Part shown: in pieces, positions 1-8,613 of the stretch
How the letters are laid out: each line of letters begins with the position of its first letter
How positions within the stretch are numbered: the stretch's first letter is position 1
Source: Thalassospira lucentensis
GTDB lineage: Bacteria; Pseudomonadota; Alphaproteobacteria; Rhodospirillales; Thalassospiraceae
NCBI RefSeq assembly: GCF_011806425.1
Contig: NZ_JAATOV010000003.1
Span: 558,001 to 622,000, forward strand
Direction of reading: 5' to 3'
DNA length: 64,000 nucleotides
Program-made: the position numbers and the translations under genes
The notes under the pieces: generated by a model
Seen by the model: only the letters and a program-made list of their open reading frames with translations
The model's database searches: none
Told to the model about the DNA's origin: nothing

Positions 1-1
1 T

Positions 2-628
2 ATTTCCGGGACCGAGCGCCGCGCGGCCATGGCAGAACGAGACGCCGTTGATCGCTATGTCGCCGCCTATATGGCCGATAAGGTTGGCGCGGAATTCCCT
101 GGCAAGATTTCAAGCGTTACGCATTTTGGCCTGTTCATCGCGTTGCAGGAAACCGGCGCGGATGGTTTGGTGCCAATTTCCACCCTGCCCGACGATTATT
201 ACGTGCATGATGCCGCCAATCATATGTTGGTTGGCCAAAATCGTGGCAAGACGTTCCGTCTGGGCGATCAGGTTGTGGTGCGCATTGCCGATGCGGACGC
301 GGCCACAGGGTCGCTGGCGCTGCGTTTGGCTGAACATGCGGACATCACCCCACGCGATTTGGAAGAACGCCCACGCGGTCGTCGCGGTCAGCAAAAGCGT
401 CGTGGCAGCCCGGGTGATCGCAGCCATCGTCATGGCAGCAAACCGGGTTTCCGGTCCGGGCCACGTGATGCCAATGGACCCGGCGGAAAATCCGCCACCA
501 AATCCAAGGGTACTGGCGCGGCAAAAGCCGGCGGCAAAAAGAAAACAACCCCGAAAAAGCAGCGTAAAATGGTTGCATCGAACCGGGTTGCAAGAAGTTC
601 GGCCAAACGCGGCGATAAACCGCAATAA
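2..628 (+). CDS. rnr: Ribonuclease R, C-terminal part (5' end outside window)
   Basis: RNase R is a 3'-5' exoribonuclease that degrades structured RNA in the cytoplasm. The reading frame is open from base 2, so the gene starts upstream of the window and only about 208 C-terminal residues are seen. The visible part begins with the end of the catalytic RNB domain (ISGTERRAA followed by AERD). It continues with an S1 RNA-binding domain (GKISSVTHFGLFIAL, then GADGLVPIS) and ends in a long basic, Gly/Ser/Lys/Arg-rich tail. Such tails are usual in RNase R and bind RNA. A hairpin terminator follows the stop codon. An RNase II reading is less likely because of the long basic tail. Confidence 0.9.
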   Translation: MSGTERRAAMAERDAVDRYVAAYMADKVGAEFPGKISSVTHFGLFIALQETGADGLVPISTLPDDYYVHDAANHMLVGQNRGKTFRLGDQVVVRIADADAATGSLALRLAEHADITPRDLEERPRGRRGQQKRRGSPGDRSHRHGSKPGFRSGPRDANGPGGKSATKSKGTGAAKAGGKKKTTPKKQRKMVASNRVARSSAKRGDKPQ

Positions 629-660
629 CGCGTTACTGCTCAGATCAGATCAAACGATAA

Positions 661-685
661 AGGGCGGCCAAATGGCCGCCCTTTT
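661..685 (+). terminator. Rho-independent terminator after rnr
   Basis: A perfect 9-bp stem (AGGGCGGCC / GGCCGCCCT) with a 4-base loop is followed by TTTT. It lies 33 bases after the rnr stop and faces the convergent gene ending at 717, so it may also help insulate the two transcripts. Confidence 0.85.
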
Positions 686-716
686 GCGTGGGAATTCCAA
701 TTTTCGAAATCGTATC

Positions 717-1505
717 TTACATCATGGTTTCGATAAATTTCGCCAGATGTTCAGAGGTTTGCTTGCCGCGATTGTTGATGATCGCAACATTGCTTGGCAA
801 GCCTTCCATATCGGGATGGTTGGCATCAAAGCTGGTCAACAGGCCCAATTTTTTATCAGCCAACGTTTTCATCGCAGCAAGGGCGCGGATCAGTTCGATC
901 CCGCTTAACCCGTCAAGAACGGCGGCGGTGATGATGGCATCTGGATGGGATTGAACCACGGTTTCAAACGCCTCGACCGCGTTGCGTGCGGTGATGGTGC
1001 GGAACCCTTTTTCGCGCAATTCACGTTGCAGGAAATGCGCCTGTACCGCCGTCGCCGTAACCAGCAAGATTTCCTTGTCATTGGCGGTTGCGGCCGCATC
1101 GTTATCTTTGGTGCCTTCGTCGTCTGCTTTAACGCTTCGGGTCGGCAAGGAACGCAAAATACGCGTTTCTTCATCAGCAGCCGGATTTGCCCCACTTTCG
1201 ATGATTTCGCGGATCCAGCTGGTGAAATCCACCAGCGATGCGGCCTCAAGATCGTTAATTTCGCTCAGATCGGCGATATAATCTTCTAGGCGGTGTGCAA
1301 TCGCCCCAACCAGCGGAAAGCCAAACGATCCAGCCAACCCTTTGACCGTGTGTGCCTCGCGGCGCAGCTCTGCGATGCCTGGCCCGGCCTCATCCATGCC
1401 GCCAGCAACCCGATCGATTGTGGTTTCGATCCGATCGATACGGTCCATGGTGTCCTCAATGAAGTCCTGTTTCAGACTGGCGACGACATCGTCAGCGGTT
1501 CCCAT
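717..1505 (-). CDS. Hpt domain protein with a degenerate receiver domain
   Basis: A 262-residue cytoplasmic signalling protein. Residues about 8-105 form a histidine phosphotransfer (Hpt) domain with the typical motif AHTVKGLAGSFGF, and H52 is the expected phosphorylated residue. An acidic linker (about 110-143) leads to a receiver-like domain (about 145-262). There the acidic pair after the first strand is replaced (ILLVTATA), and the phospho-acceptor Asp position reads Ala (ITAAVLDGLSG, about residue 194). The receiver is therefore unlikely to be phosphorylated. I chose the ATG at 1505 because AAGGAGT sits 6 bases before it; a start 13 codons upstream has no comparable site. No kinase or response-regulator gene is adjacent, so partners are unknown. 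Confidence 0.8.
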   Translation of the reverse strand: MGTADDVVASLKQDFIEDTMDRIDRIETTIDRVAGGMDEAGPGIAELRREAHTVKGLAGSFGFPLVGAIAHRLEDYIADLSEINDLEAASLVDFTSWIREIIESGANPAADEETRILRSLPTRSVKADDEGTKDNDAAATANDKEILLVTATAVQAHFLQRELREKGFRTITARNAVEAFETVVQSHPDAIITAAVLDGLSGIELIRALAAMKTLADKKLGLLTSFDANHPDMEGLPSNVAIINNRGKQTSEHLAKFIETMM

Positions 1506-1689
1506 GGGGTACTCCTTTGGCAGGTATTTGATAAGGCTCAACAATCCCGATCACGCGCGGCAGGTGAATTACATTCAATGAATTCTCTTGCTTTGGCGAT
1601 GGAACATCATGATGATGACCACTTGTCTGAATGCCCCTTTTTCGTGCGCGGATCAAGAGCCACGAAAAAGAATTAGGAGTGATCGCCCC

Positions 1690-2067
1690 ATGCATGACGC
1701 CCCAGCCCCCGAAACAAGTGCCAATCGTTTATGGACCGGTTTACGGCGTGGCTTACGCCGCAAATGCCCCAATTGCGGGCATGGCTTCGCCTTTAACGGT
1801 TATCTGGCCCTGCGTTCCCAATGCGAAGTCTGCGAACACCCGATTGGTGAATATCGCTGCGACGATGCCCCACCCTATTTCACCATTTTTCTGGTTGGGC
1901 ACATTGTGGTGGGCGGTGCACTGACGATGGAGCAATCCATGAGTCCGTCACTGGCGCTTCAATTGTCGGTCTGGCTGCCGACCACGGTTATTCTGTGCCT
2001 TGCGATCCTGCCTTTTATCAAAGGCGCGATTCTTGGAACGCAATGGGCGATGAAGATCAAAGGATAA
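1690..2067 (+). CDS. DUF983 family zinc-ribbon membrane protein
   Basis: A 125-residue protein of the DUF983 family. The N-terminal part has two Cys pairs, CPNCG (C26, C29) and CEVC (C45, C48), that look like a zinc ribbon. Two hydrophobic segments follow (about 58-75 and 88-110), so the protein is probably in the inner membrane. The start at 1690 is preferred over an in-frame ATG at 1588 because TAGGAGTG lies at the right distance upstream and the family begins here. The molecular function of DUF983 proteins is not established, and neighbours give no clear clue. Confidence 0.85.
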   Translation: MHDAPAPETSANRLWTGLRRGLRRKCPNCGHGFAFNGYLALRSQCEVCEHPIGEYRCDDAPPYFTIFLVGHIVVGGALTMEQSMSPSLALQLSVWLPTTVILCLAILPFIKGAILGTQWAMKIKG

Positions 2068-2090
2068 CCGTTGGCGTAACGGCTTTTTTT
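2068..2090 (+). terminator. Short hairpin terminator after the DUF983 gene
   Basis: CCGTT, a 5-base loop and AACGG form a short stem directly after the stop codon, followed by C and seven T residues. The stem is short but the T-tract is good. Confidence 0.6.
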
Positions 2091-2137
2091 ATTTAGAATT
2101 AGACGCATTGCCGCATTATTTGAACCGGAACATCTAA

Positions 2138-3766
2138 TTGGTTACAGCTGCCCTGCCAATCAAAGACGTCTGCACGTCGCCAAATCGTTTGCGAACGCAT
2201 TTGCGCATGGCTGCTATTGTTGGTGCCTGTCTTTGGCAGGTGGCCTGTGCGTCCTCGAACCAGCCCGCCATCACATCGGTCGACGATCCGCAAACGCGGG
2301 AGCTGCTTAACCAAACGATTGAGTTGGTCGCAACACGCTATATCGATCCGATCAGCCGCGAACAGATATTGGTCAGCGCGCTTGATGGCCTGTCTGAACT
2401 CGATGATGAAATCCGGGTCAACATCACGCCAGACGATCTTGTGCTGAATTACGGCGCACAAACGGTTCAAACCATCAAGCTTCCCAAAACACTTGATAGC
2501 GTTGATAGCCCGCTTTTGCTGTCGGAAATCACCCTAAAGGGGTTAAGCACCTATCGGGCGTATTCGGCCCCGCTTCGGGCCAGCACAACACGTGACATTC
2601 AATCGGCATTGATCAGTGGTGCGATCCGCAATCTGGATCGTTACAGCCGGTATGAAGGCCCGCAAAAGTCCGAAAAGGCACGCTATCGCCGCGACGGATA
2701 CGTTGGCATTGGGGTGCGTTTGATTGGTGGGCCAGGATATCCGGTGGTCAAGCTTGTTCATCCTGATAGCCCGGCGGATTTGGCCGGCTTGCTTCCGGGT
2801 GATGAAATTGTTTCGGTCAATGGCGATGACATGTATGGCCGGACCAGCCAGTACACCGCCGACCTTCTGCATGGTGAAGAAGGAAGTGGTGTCCGGATTG
2901 AGGTCAATACCGTTAATTCCGCACAAATCATTCCGATGGAAATTGTTCGCCAACGGGTAATTGATCCGACGGTCTTTACCGAGTTCCGCGATAATATCCT
3001 GATTGCCCGCATCAGCAGCTTTAACAGCGCAACTGCACGGTCGTTAAACGACAGCATCCTGACAGCGCAGCTTCATCCCGGCGGCCTAAAGGGCGTTGTT
3101 CTGGACCTTCGGGGCAATCGCGGCGGGTTGTTGCAGCAAGGTGTGGCTGTTGCCGATCTGTTTTTGGAAAACGGGCCGATTGGTAATACGTTTTCACGCG
3201 TCACAGCCGCCCGCCATACGTTTAAGGCCGAAACAGGTGACCTAAGTGCGGGTGCACCGCTTGTCGTCCTGATTGACGGGCGTACGGCCTCCTCGGCGGA
3301 ATTGGTTGCTGCTGCCCTTCAGGACCGCAATCGGGCGGTCTTGATCGGCTCAACCAGCTTTGGCAAGGGATCGGTGCAGGCGATCAACGATCTGCCCAAC
3401 AAAGGCACGCTGACCTTTACCTGGTCGCGGATGACGGCCCCATCGGGCTATACATTCGATCGCATTGGGCTTTTCCCTGCGATCTGTACCGGCAGTCCAA
3501 CCGCGAAGACGACCCACGCATATGAGCCGGTGACAAACGCGATTGCCCATCGTGATCAGATTACAAAAGTCATGACGAAATGGCGTCATATTGATTATCA
3601 GGATGAAGCAACACGCCAAGAGCTTCGCAGTGTTTGCCCGGCGGAAACACACGGGACTGCATTTGACGTTGACGTGGCGCTGGAATTGATTAAAAACCAT
3701 CCTGATTACAGAACACTTGCCTTTGCTGGACAGCAGGAAATCGCAGACATTTTTAATGCTGAGTGA
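2138..3766 (+). CDS. S41 family C-terminal processing peptidase, PDZ-containing
   Basis: A serine protease of the CtpA/Tsp family, acting in the periplasm. From the TTG start it has 542 residues. A hydrophobic segment near residues 24-38 is a signal peptide or membrane anchor, and a Cys at 37 might be a weak lipobox. A PDZ domain begins near residue 188 (YVGIGVRLIGG). The catalytic pair is visible: Ser385 in TASSAEL and Lys410 in SFGKGSVQ, exactly 25 residues apart as in Tsp. The start is uncertain. TTG at 2138 has a weak upstream site, and the first ATG is at 2207, directly before the hydrophobic segment, also without a clear ribosome-binding site. The substrate cannot be inferred. Confidence 0.85.
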   Translation: MVTAALPIKDVCTSPNRLRTHLRMAAIVGACLWQVACASSNQPAITSVDDPQTRELLNQTIELVATRYIDPISREQILVSALDGLSELDDEIRVNITPDDLVLNYGAQTVQTIKLPKTLDSVDSPLLLSEITLKGLSTYRAYSAPLRASTTRDIQSALISGAIRNLDRYSRYEGPQKSEKARYRRDGYVGIGVRLIGGPGYPVVKLVHPDSPADLAGLLPGDEIVSVNGDDMYGRTSQYTADLLHGEEGSGVRIEVNTVNSAQIIPMEIVRQRVIDPTVFTEFRDNILIARISSFNSATARSLNDSILTAQLHPGGLKGVVLDLRGNRGGLLQQGVAVADLFLENGPIGNTFSRVTAARHTFKAETGDLSAGAPLVVLIDGRTASSAELVAAALQDRNRAVLIGSTSFGKGSVQAINDLPNKGTLTFTWSRMTAPSGYTFDRIGLFPAICTGSPTAKTTHAYEPVTNAIAHRDQITKVMTKWRHIDYQDEATRQELRSVCPAETHGTAFDVDVALELIKNHPDYRTLAFAGQQEIADIFNAE

Positions 3767-3793
3767 TTTTGCATTCTTTTTTGCCAAAATCGC

Positions 3794-3821
3794 TTGACAG
3801 TCTGACGATAACCTTTATGTT
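3794..3821 (+). promoter_or_regulatory. Putative sigma-70 promoter of rpmG
   Basis: TTGACA at 3794-3799 and TATGTT at 3816-3821 are separated by 16 bases and end 39 bases before the rpmG start. The -35 is a perfect consensus and the -10 matches at four of six positions. Confidence 0.6.
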
Positions 3822-3860
3822 CCGGCGCCTGAGATACACCTGAAGACAGGATGCAGAGAC

Positions 3861-4028
3861 ATGGCGAAGCCCGCTTCGATCCTCGTAAAGTTGGTAAGCA
3901 CCGCAGATACCGGTTACTTCTATGTTGTTAAGAAGAACCCGCGGAATACCACCGAGAAATTCCAGTTTCGCAAGTACGACCCCGTCGTGCGTAAGCACGT
4001 CGTGTTCAAAGAAGCGAAAATGAAGTAA
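3861..4028 (+). CDS. rpmG: 50S ribosomal protein L33
   Basis: A 55-residue protein of the large ribosomal subunit. It begins [18 protein letters not shown] and has the conserved core [23 protein letters not shown] ending in EAKMK (quoted in part). The Cys residues found in zinc-binding L33 variants are absent, so this is the zinc-independent type common in Proteobacteria. It stands as a single gene between its own promoter (3794) and a strong terminator (4065). Confidence 0.95.
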   Translation: MAKPASILVKLVSTADTGYFYVVKKNPRNTTEKFQFRKYDPVVRKHVVFKEAKMK

Positions 4029-4064
4029 TCTGGTTCTTCGGAACTTGGTTACACCAAGACTTTA

Positions 4065-4097
4065 AAAAGACGTGCCCTTTGGGCGCGTCTTTTTTTG
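4065..4097 (+). terminator. Rho-independent terminator of rpmG
   Basis: AAAGACG-T-GCCC and GGGC-G-CGTCTTT form a long stem with a three-base loop and a run of seven T residues, 37 bases after the rpmG stop. Confidence 0.85.
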
Positions 4098-4212
4098 TTT
4101 GGTCTGAAATTTGGGAATGGCATGAGGGCTTCGCTGGCCAAGCACTGCCTTATCGCCCTGCCCTTGGCACTCGGACAGACACACGCGAAATAGAAGGCCA
4201 GCATTTTACCGC

Positions 4213-4590
4213 TTAGGCAGAACAGTGCTTGTATCCCGCCACAGCAAGCAACAGCCAACCTGCAATAAACGACAGGCCACCAATGGGCGCCACGGCACCA
4301 AATACCGATAGTCCGGTAAAGGCAATCACGTAAAGCGCACCGCAGAAGAACAAAATTCCAACCAGCATGGCATATCCAGCAATGCGCAAAATCTTGCCAT
4401 TGGGCACCTGACGTACAAGGGCAGCAATGGCGACAAGTGCGACGGCGTGGATCAATTGGTAATGCGCGCCCTTCTCTACCAGACTGCGCGCATAGTCCAT
4501 ATCAGCACCGGCCATGCCATGTGCGGCAAATGCGCCAAGCGCCACAGCCATCGCACCATTAATCCCGGCCATCGCAACTGACATTCGCAT
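4213..4590 (-). CDS. DUF423 family small membrane protein
   Basis: A 125-residue integral membrane protein with about four hydrophobic segments. It matches the DUF423 (YgdD-like) family, including the hallmark LGAFAAHGM near the N-terminus and HYQLIHAVALVAIA in the middle. The start at 4590 has CAGGAG 10 bases upstream; a Met two codons later is also possible. A longer open frame to 4797 lacks family similarity. The function of this family is not established. Confidence 0.85.
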   Translation of the reverse strand: MRMSVAMAGINGAMAVALGAFAAHGMAGADMDYARSLVEKGAHYQLIHAVALVAIAALVRQVPNGKILRIAGYAMLVGILFFCGALYVIAFTGLSVFGAVAPIGGLSFIAGWLLLAVAGYKHCSA

Positions 4591-4894
4591 GACGGATATT
4601 CTCCTGCTTGGGGAAACGTAAAAACAGGAGGCAACATTACATCTGTGTTGGGGAAACAACCATGCGATAACGCAAAAAAAATGGCCGTACATAAAAATGC
4701 ACGGCCAGTAAACTCTCTTGGGGGAGATGTGCCGAACATTTAAAATGCCCGTCACACCACGATCACTACTGCAACAGACAACATCTGCATGTGACAACCG
4801 TCACAATTGGTGAATTATTTTAAGCTTTGGCAAGCGCGCCAAGAACAAACGTCTCTCGCGCCCATGGTCACTCGGTAATTGACGCTCTGCCTGA
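4591..4894. other. Intergenic stretch between the DUF423 gene and the Crp/Fnr gene
   Basis: I see no convincing gene in these 304 bases. The stretch holds the minus-strand hairpin terminator at 4674-4707 and presumably the promoter of the DUF423 gene; the latter could not be placed with confidence. Confidence 0.5.
4674..4707 (-). terminator. Minus-strand terminator downstream of the Crp/Fnr gene
   Basis: Read on the minus strand, TGGCCGT and ACGGCCA form a 7-bp stem with a 12-base A/T-rich loop, followed by eight T residues. It lies about 190 bases after the Crp/Fnr stop and 84 bases before the DUF423 start, so it probably separates those two minus-strand genes. Confidence 0.65.
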
Positions 4895-5575
4895 CTAACC
4901 GATGGCCTGACTTAAAAATTCTTCAAGGCGGCGGACATCTTGAACAATCAATCCGTCGTCATCCTTGGTCACCAGTCCGCGACGCGCAAGGTTGCCCATC
5001 ACGCGCGCGACAGTTTCCCGTGACGTGCTCACACGTCCGGCAATTTCGGAATGCACCGGCACCGGCGACAGTTTCGCAAAGCCGTTGGCATCAGCAACCT
5101 GTTGCGCACGACGCATGATTTCAGCAATCACGCGTTCATTGGCACCCAGCGTGCTGACATCAACAATCCGCCGGGTCGAAGTCCGGACAATACGGGCAAG
5201 TTCCCGAATGACGTTCCATCCGACCGATGGGTGGCTTTTAACAACGGTTTCGAAATTAGCCGGGCTTAACGTCCCAACCACAGTATCCGTCACAGCAAAC
5301 ACGCAAGCCGACCTTGGCTGCCCATCGATGGCGGATAATTGCCCGACACAGCCCCCAGCGCCAATTTCTTCGAGCGTAATTTCACGCCCGGACAGGGAAT
5401 AATTCACAATACGCACCCGGCCAGACAGGATCAGATAAACGTCTGAGCTGTCTGATTCTGGCTCGATGATTTGTGCGCCCGCACAAAAACTTCTGCGATT
5501 GATGTGCCGTTCAACATCGGCAAGAGCATCCTCGTCCAACCCCGCGAGGATCCCCACGACAGATAAGTCAACCAT
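4895..5575 (-). CDS. Crp/Fnr family transcriptional regulator
   Basis: A 226-residue regulator. Residues about 10-125 form a cyclic-nucleotide-binding-like jelly roll (SSDVYLILSGRVRIVN, then GGCVGQLSAIDGQPRSACVFA). Residues about 165-210 form the winged HTH (HSEIAGRVSTSRETVARVMG). No N-terminal cluster of Cys residues of the kind that holds an iron-sulphur centre in FNR is visible (one Cys near residue 31 and one at the GGCVG turn). An oxygen-sensing FNR role is therefore unlikely, and the effector is unknown. It is transcribed divergently from the alpha/beta hydrolase gene. No palindromic target was identified in the 246-base intergenic region. Confidence 0.88.
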   Translation of the reverse strand: MVDLSVVGILAGLDEDALADVERHINRRSFCAGAQIIEPESDSSDVYLILSGRVRIVNYSLSGREITLEEIGAGGCVGQLSAIDGQPRSACVFAVTDTVVGTLSPANFETVVKSHPSVGWNVIRELARIVRTSTRRIVDVSTLGANERVIAEIMRRAQQVADANGFAKLSPVPVHSEIAGRVSTSRETVARVMGNLARRGLVTKDDDGLIVQDVRRLEEFLSQAIG

Positions 5576-5821
5576 GTACCCGCGCTTTTCACTTTTGTAT
5601 TATTTTCATTGGACCGCCCCACATTGTAGACAGGTCGATCCGGTTTAGTTCCACTCTTGGTTCAATCATATTAAATCAAAACCGTACTGACAATCATTGC
5701 ACTTACGATTGTTCAAAACCACATGAAGATAGACTCATCTATGCTGCATGTGCGAACATACAGATAATGTTTTCACACAAGGCTTCATCTTTCGTCCGTC
5801 CCACTACCAAGGAGACCGGCC

Positions 5822-6658
5822 ATGAGTCCCGAGTTGGAAATTTTTCGCCGCAGCCCAACCGGCAAAGCCAAAAGTAAAACCCCCATCGTATTCGTACATG
5901 GTGCCTTTACCGGTGCGTGGTGCTGGAACGAGCATTTCCTGACATGGTTTGCCGATCAGGGGTTTGAAACAATCTCGTTCTCTTTGCGCGGACATGGTGG
6001 CAGTGGCGGCCGAGAATTACGCAACCTTGCATCCATTGATGATTATGTCGAAGACCTTGAAGAAGTCGTCGACACGCTGGGCCAAAAGCCGGTCCTGATC
6101 GGTCATTCGATGGGCGGCTATATCATTCAAAAATATCTCGAAAACCATAAGGTTGAGGCCGCTGTTCTTTTGGCCTCCGTCCCGCCTGAGGGACTTTTGG
6201 CAAGTAACGCTATGATGGCAATGGCGCAGCCTGATTTGTATTTGCAGATGTTCTGGTTACAGGCCATCGGCCCGCACACATTACTGCGCAATCGCCTGGG
6301 TCGCGCGATGCTATCGCCTGATATCGCCGAAGACGAAGGCATGATTTATTTTGGTCGGCTTGAAACCGAAAGCCACCGCGCGTTGATGGATATGATGGGC
6401 GCCAATCCCATTTTCTTGTCCCCGACGGATGCGCCGGCGATGCTTGTGCTTGGCGCACGGAACGATGAAATTATCCAAAGCGAACTGATCCATCGAACCG
6501 CGCGGCGCTATAACGCCGACTACGCGCTGATTGATAATATCGCGCACGCCATGATGCTGGACCAAAACTGGGAAAAGGTCGCGGACACCATCCTGCAATG
6601 GCTTGAGATTACGCTGGTTACCCAAGAACGTCGCAAAGGCAACAAAAGCGCCGCCTGA
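5822..6658 (+). CDS. Alpha/beta hydrolase
   Basis: A 278-residue alpha/beta-fold hydrolase with no signal peptide. The oxyanion-hole motif is FVHGAFTGAW (about 24-33). The nucleophile is Ser96 in GHSMGG, the acid is probably Asp215 in GARNDEII, and the base His242 is in NIAHAMMLD. AAGGAGACCGGCC precedes the ATG. The substrate cannot be told from sequence; close relatives include esterases, lipases and C-C hydrolases. The gene sits alone between the Crp/Fnr regulator and gamma-glutamyltranspeptidase. Confidence 0.88.
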   Translation: MSPELEIFRRSPTGKAKSKTPIVFVHGAFTGAWCWNEHFLTWFADQGFETISFSLRGHGGSGGRELRNLASIDDYVEDLEEVVDTLGQKPVLIGHSMGGYIIQKYLENHKVEAAVLLASVPPEGLLASNAMMAMAQPDLYLQMFWLQAIGPHTLLRNRLGRAMLSPDIAEDEGMIYFGRLETESHRALMDMMGANPIFLSPTDAPAMLVLGARNDEIIQSELIHRTARRYNADYALIDNIAHAMMLDQNWEKVADTILQWLEITLVTQERRKGNKSAA

Positions 6659-6677
6659 CAAATATACAAAACAAGAG

Positions 6678-6696
6678 CTTTCTATTTCATAGAAAG
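6678..6696 (+). other. Small hairpin between the hydrolase and ggt genes
   Basis: CTTTCTA and TAGAAAG form a 7-bp perfect stem with a 5-base loop 19 bases after the hydrolase stop. There is no T-tract, so a terminator call is not justified; it may be an mRNA 3'-end stabiliser. Confidence 0.4.
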
Positions 6697-6751
6697 TCTG
6701 GAAGCATAAACAACCTCTGGATTTACCCGTCACCAGAAAAAGGTTGTGGAT

Positions 6752-8542
6752 ATGCCCCAAAAGAAAATGTCTTTGTACGTGGCGCTTAGCTTGGGTCTTG
6801 TTGGATTGGCGACGCTGCAGATCGCACGCGCAAATGCCCAGCAGGCCACCGATGCTGTTGTACCAGAAAAGGGCAACATACAGCGCACCGCGTCCGAAAC
6901 AGCGCCAAGAACATCGGTCAAATCTGATCACTGGATGATTACGGCGGCCAATCCGTTGGCCGTTAAGGCCGGTGCCGATGTGTTGCGCCGTGGTGGCAAC
7001 GCGATTGATGCCATGGTCACGGTTCAGACAATGCTGGGCCTTGTGGAACCGCAATCGTCGGGCATCGGCGGCGGTGCATTTCTGATTTACTATGACGCCC
7101 AAAATGGCAAGCTAACCACGCTTGATGGCCGTGAGACCGCACCCGAAAATGCCACACCAACGCTTTTTCAGGATGAAAATGGCGAACCGCTTAAATTCTA
7201 TGACGCGGTTGTTGGCGGACGCTCAGTCGGAACGCCCGGCACACCGGCATTGATCAAATCCGCCCATGAAAAATGGGGTCAACTTGAATGGCCAAGCTTG
7301 CTTCGCCCTGCAATCCGCACGGCCACCAATGGCTTTGCCGTGTCGCCAAGGTTGGCCGAACTGATTGCCAGCGACCAGGAAAAACTGTCGCGCGATCCGG
7401 TGGCAAAAAGCCACTTCTTTGACAAAGACGGAGCGCCTTTAACCGCGGGCACAACGCTTAAAAATCCAGACTATGCCGCAACGTTGCAGGATTTGGCTCA
7501 AAACGGCATCCAAAATTTCTACAACGGTCAAATTGCCCAAGACATCGTCGATAAGGTCAAAGGTGCCAACTGGAACCCCGGCGTTTTATCGCTTCGCGAC
7601 CTTGCCCGTTATCACGTTAAGGAACGCGCGCCGGTATGCGCGACCTATCGCACCTATGATGTTTGTGGCATGGGCCCGCCGTCGTCCGGGGCGCTGACAG
7701 TTGGTCAAATTCTTGGTCTTGTGGAACCTTATGACATGGCATCCCTTGGCCCGAATGCCCCGGAAAGCTGGCGGCTGATTGGCGATGCTTCGCGCTTGGC
7801 CTTTGCCGACCGCGGCCGATACATGGCCGATGTTGATTTCGTTCCCATGCCCGTTCGTGGATTGCTTGACCCGTCGTACCTGAAAGGCCGGTCAGAACTG
7901 CTGCGTCGTGACAGCGCCCTTGAATCCGTCGAACCAGGATCGCCTGCCTTTAGCCACGCAATGAACCTTGCCGACGATGAAGCAATTGAATTGCCCAGCA
8001 CCAGTCATTTTTCGATTGTCGATGCCTATGGCAATGTCGCCTCAATGACAACCACCATTGAAAATGGCTTTGGGTCACGGCTTATGGTGCGGGGCTTTAT
8101 GCTTAATAACGAATTGACCGACTTTTCATTTCGCACGCACAAAGATGGCCTTCCAATCGCCAACCGGCTTGAACCGGGCAAACGTCCACGATCCTCGATG
8201 GCACCAACCATTGTAATGAAGGACAATAAACCTTTCATCGCAACCGGGTCACCGGGCGGATCACGGATTATTGGCTATGTCGCGCAATCGATTATTGCGA
8301 TGATTGACTGGCAACTGCCGCCACAGGACGCAGTCAGCATGCCCCATTTGGTCAATCGGTTTGGCACCTTTGATCTGGAAGAAGGAACATGGGCCGAAAA
8401 CCTTGAACCGGACCTTCAGAAAATGGGTTTCAAGACCAATATCCGCGATCTTAATTCCGGCATTCACGCCATCATGATCACGGAAAATGGCCTAATTGGC
8501 GGCGCCGATCCGCGTCGCGAGGGCATCGTGATTGGCGAGTGA
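6752..8542 (+). CDS. ggt: Gamma-glutamyltranspeptidase precursor
   Basis: A 596-residue periplasmic threonine hydrolase that cleaves and transfers the gamma-glutamyl group of glutathione and related compounds. An N-terminal signal peptide (about 1-28) ends near ANAQQA. The autoprocessing site, which creates the catalytic N-terminal Thr of the small subunit, is Thr417 in STSHFSIVD. The family core follows (GFGSRLMVRGFMLNNELTDF and the glycine-rich GSPGGSRIIGYV, quoted in part). Length is normal. The ATG at 6752 has AAAGG 8 bases upstream; a GTG two codons earlier is the alternative. A strong bidirectional terminator follows. Confidence 0.95.
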   Translation: MPQKKMSLYVALSLGLVGLATLQIARANAQQATDAVVPEKGNIQRTASETAPRTSVKSDHWMITAANPLAVKAGADVLRRGGNAIDAMVTVQTMLGLVEPQSSGIGGGAFLIYYDAQNGKLTTLDGRETAPENATPTLFQDENGEPLKFYDAVVGGRSVGTPGTPALIKSAHEKWGQLEWPSLLRPAIRTATNGFAVSPRLAELIASDQEKLSRDPVAKSHFFDKDGAPLTAGTTLKNPDYAATLQDLAQNGIQNFYNGQIAQDIVDKVKGANWNPGVLSLRDLARYHVKERAPVCATYRTYDVCGMGPPSSGALTVGQILGLVEPYDMASLGPNAPESWRLIGDASRLAFADRGRYMADVDFVPMPVRGLLDPSYLKGRSELLRRDSALESVEPGSPAFSHAMNLADDEAIELPSTSHFSIVDAYGNVASMTTTIENGFGSRLMVRGFMLNNELTDFSFRTHKDGLPIANRLEPGKRPRSSMAPTIVMKDNKPFIATGSPGGSRIIGYVAQSIIAMIDWQLPPQDAVSMPHLVNRFGTFDLEEGTWAENLEPDLQKMGFKTNIRDLNSGIHAIMITENGLIGGADPRREGIVIGE

Positions 8543-8570
8543 CCGTTATCCCAGAACAAGACCGTTAAAC

Positions 8571-8600
8571 AAAAAGTCCGGTGCATTTACCGGACTTTTT
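8571..8600. terminator. Bidirectional terminator between ggt and the rbs regulator gene
   Basis: AAAAAGTCCGGT and ACCGGACTTTTT form a 12-bp perfect stem with a 6-base loop. The A-run and T-run on either side let it work for both converging transcripts. Confidence 0.9.
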
Positions 8601-8613
8601 GCATTTTAAAAGG

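Noticed and set aside
5576-5821. A Crp/Fnr target palindrome between the regulator and the hydrolase genes
   Set aside because: Several TTGA/TCAA-like fragments occur, but none pair into a symmetric 14- to 22-base site.
6311-7102. A 263-codon minus-strand frame across the hydrolase and ggt starts
   Set aside because: It covers the ggt ribosome-binding site and two well-supported genes, and shows no recognisable domain.
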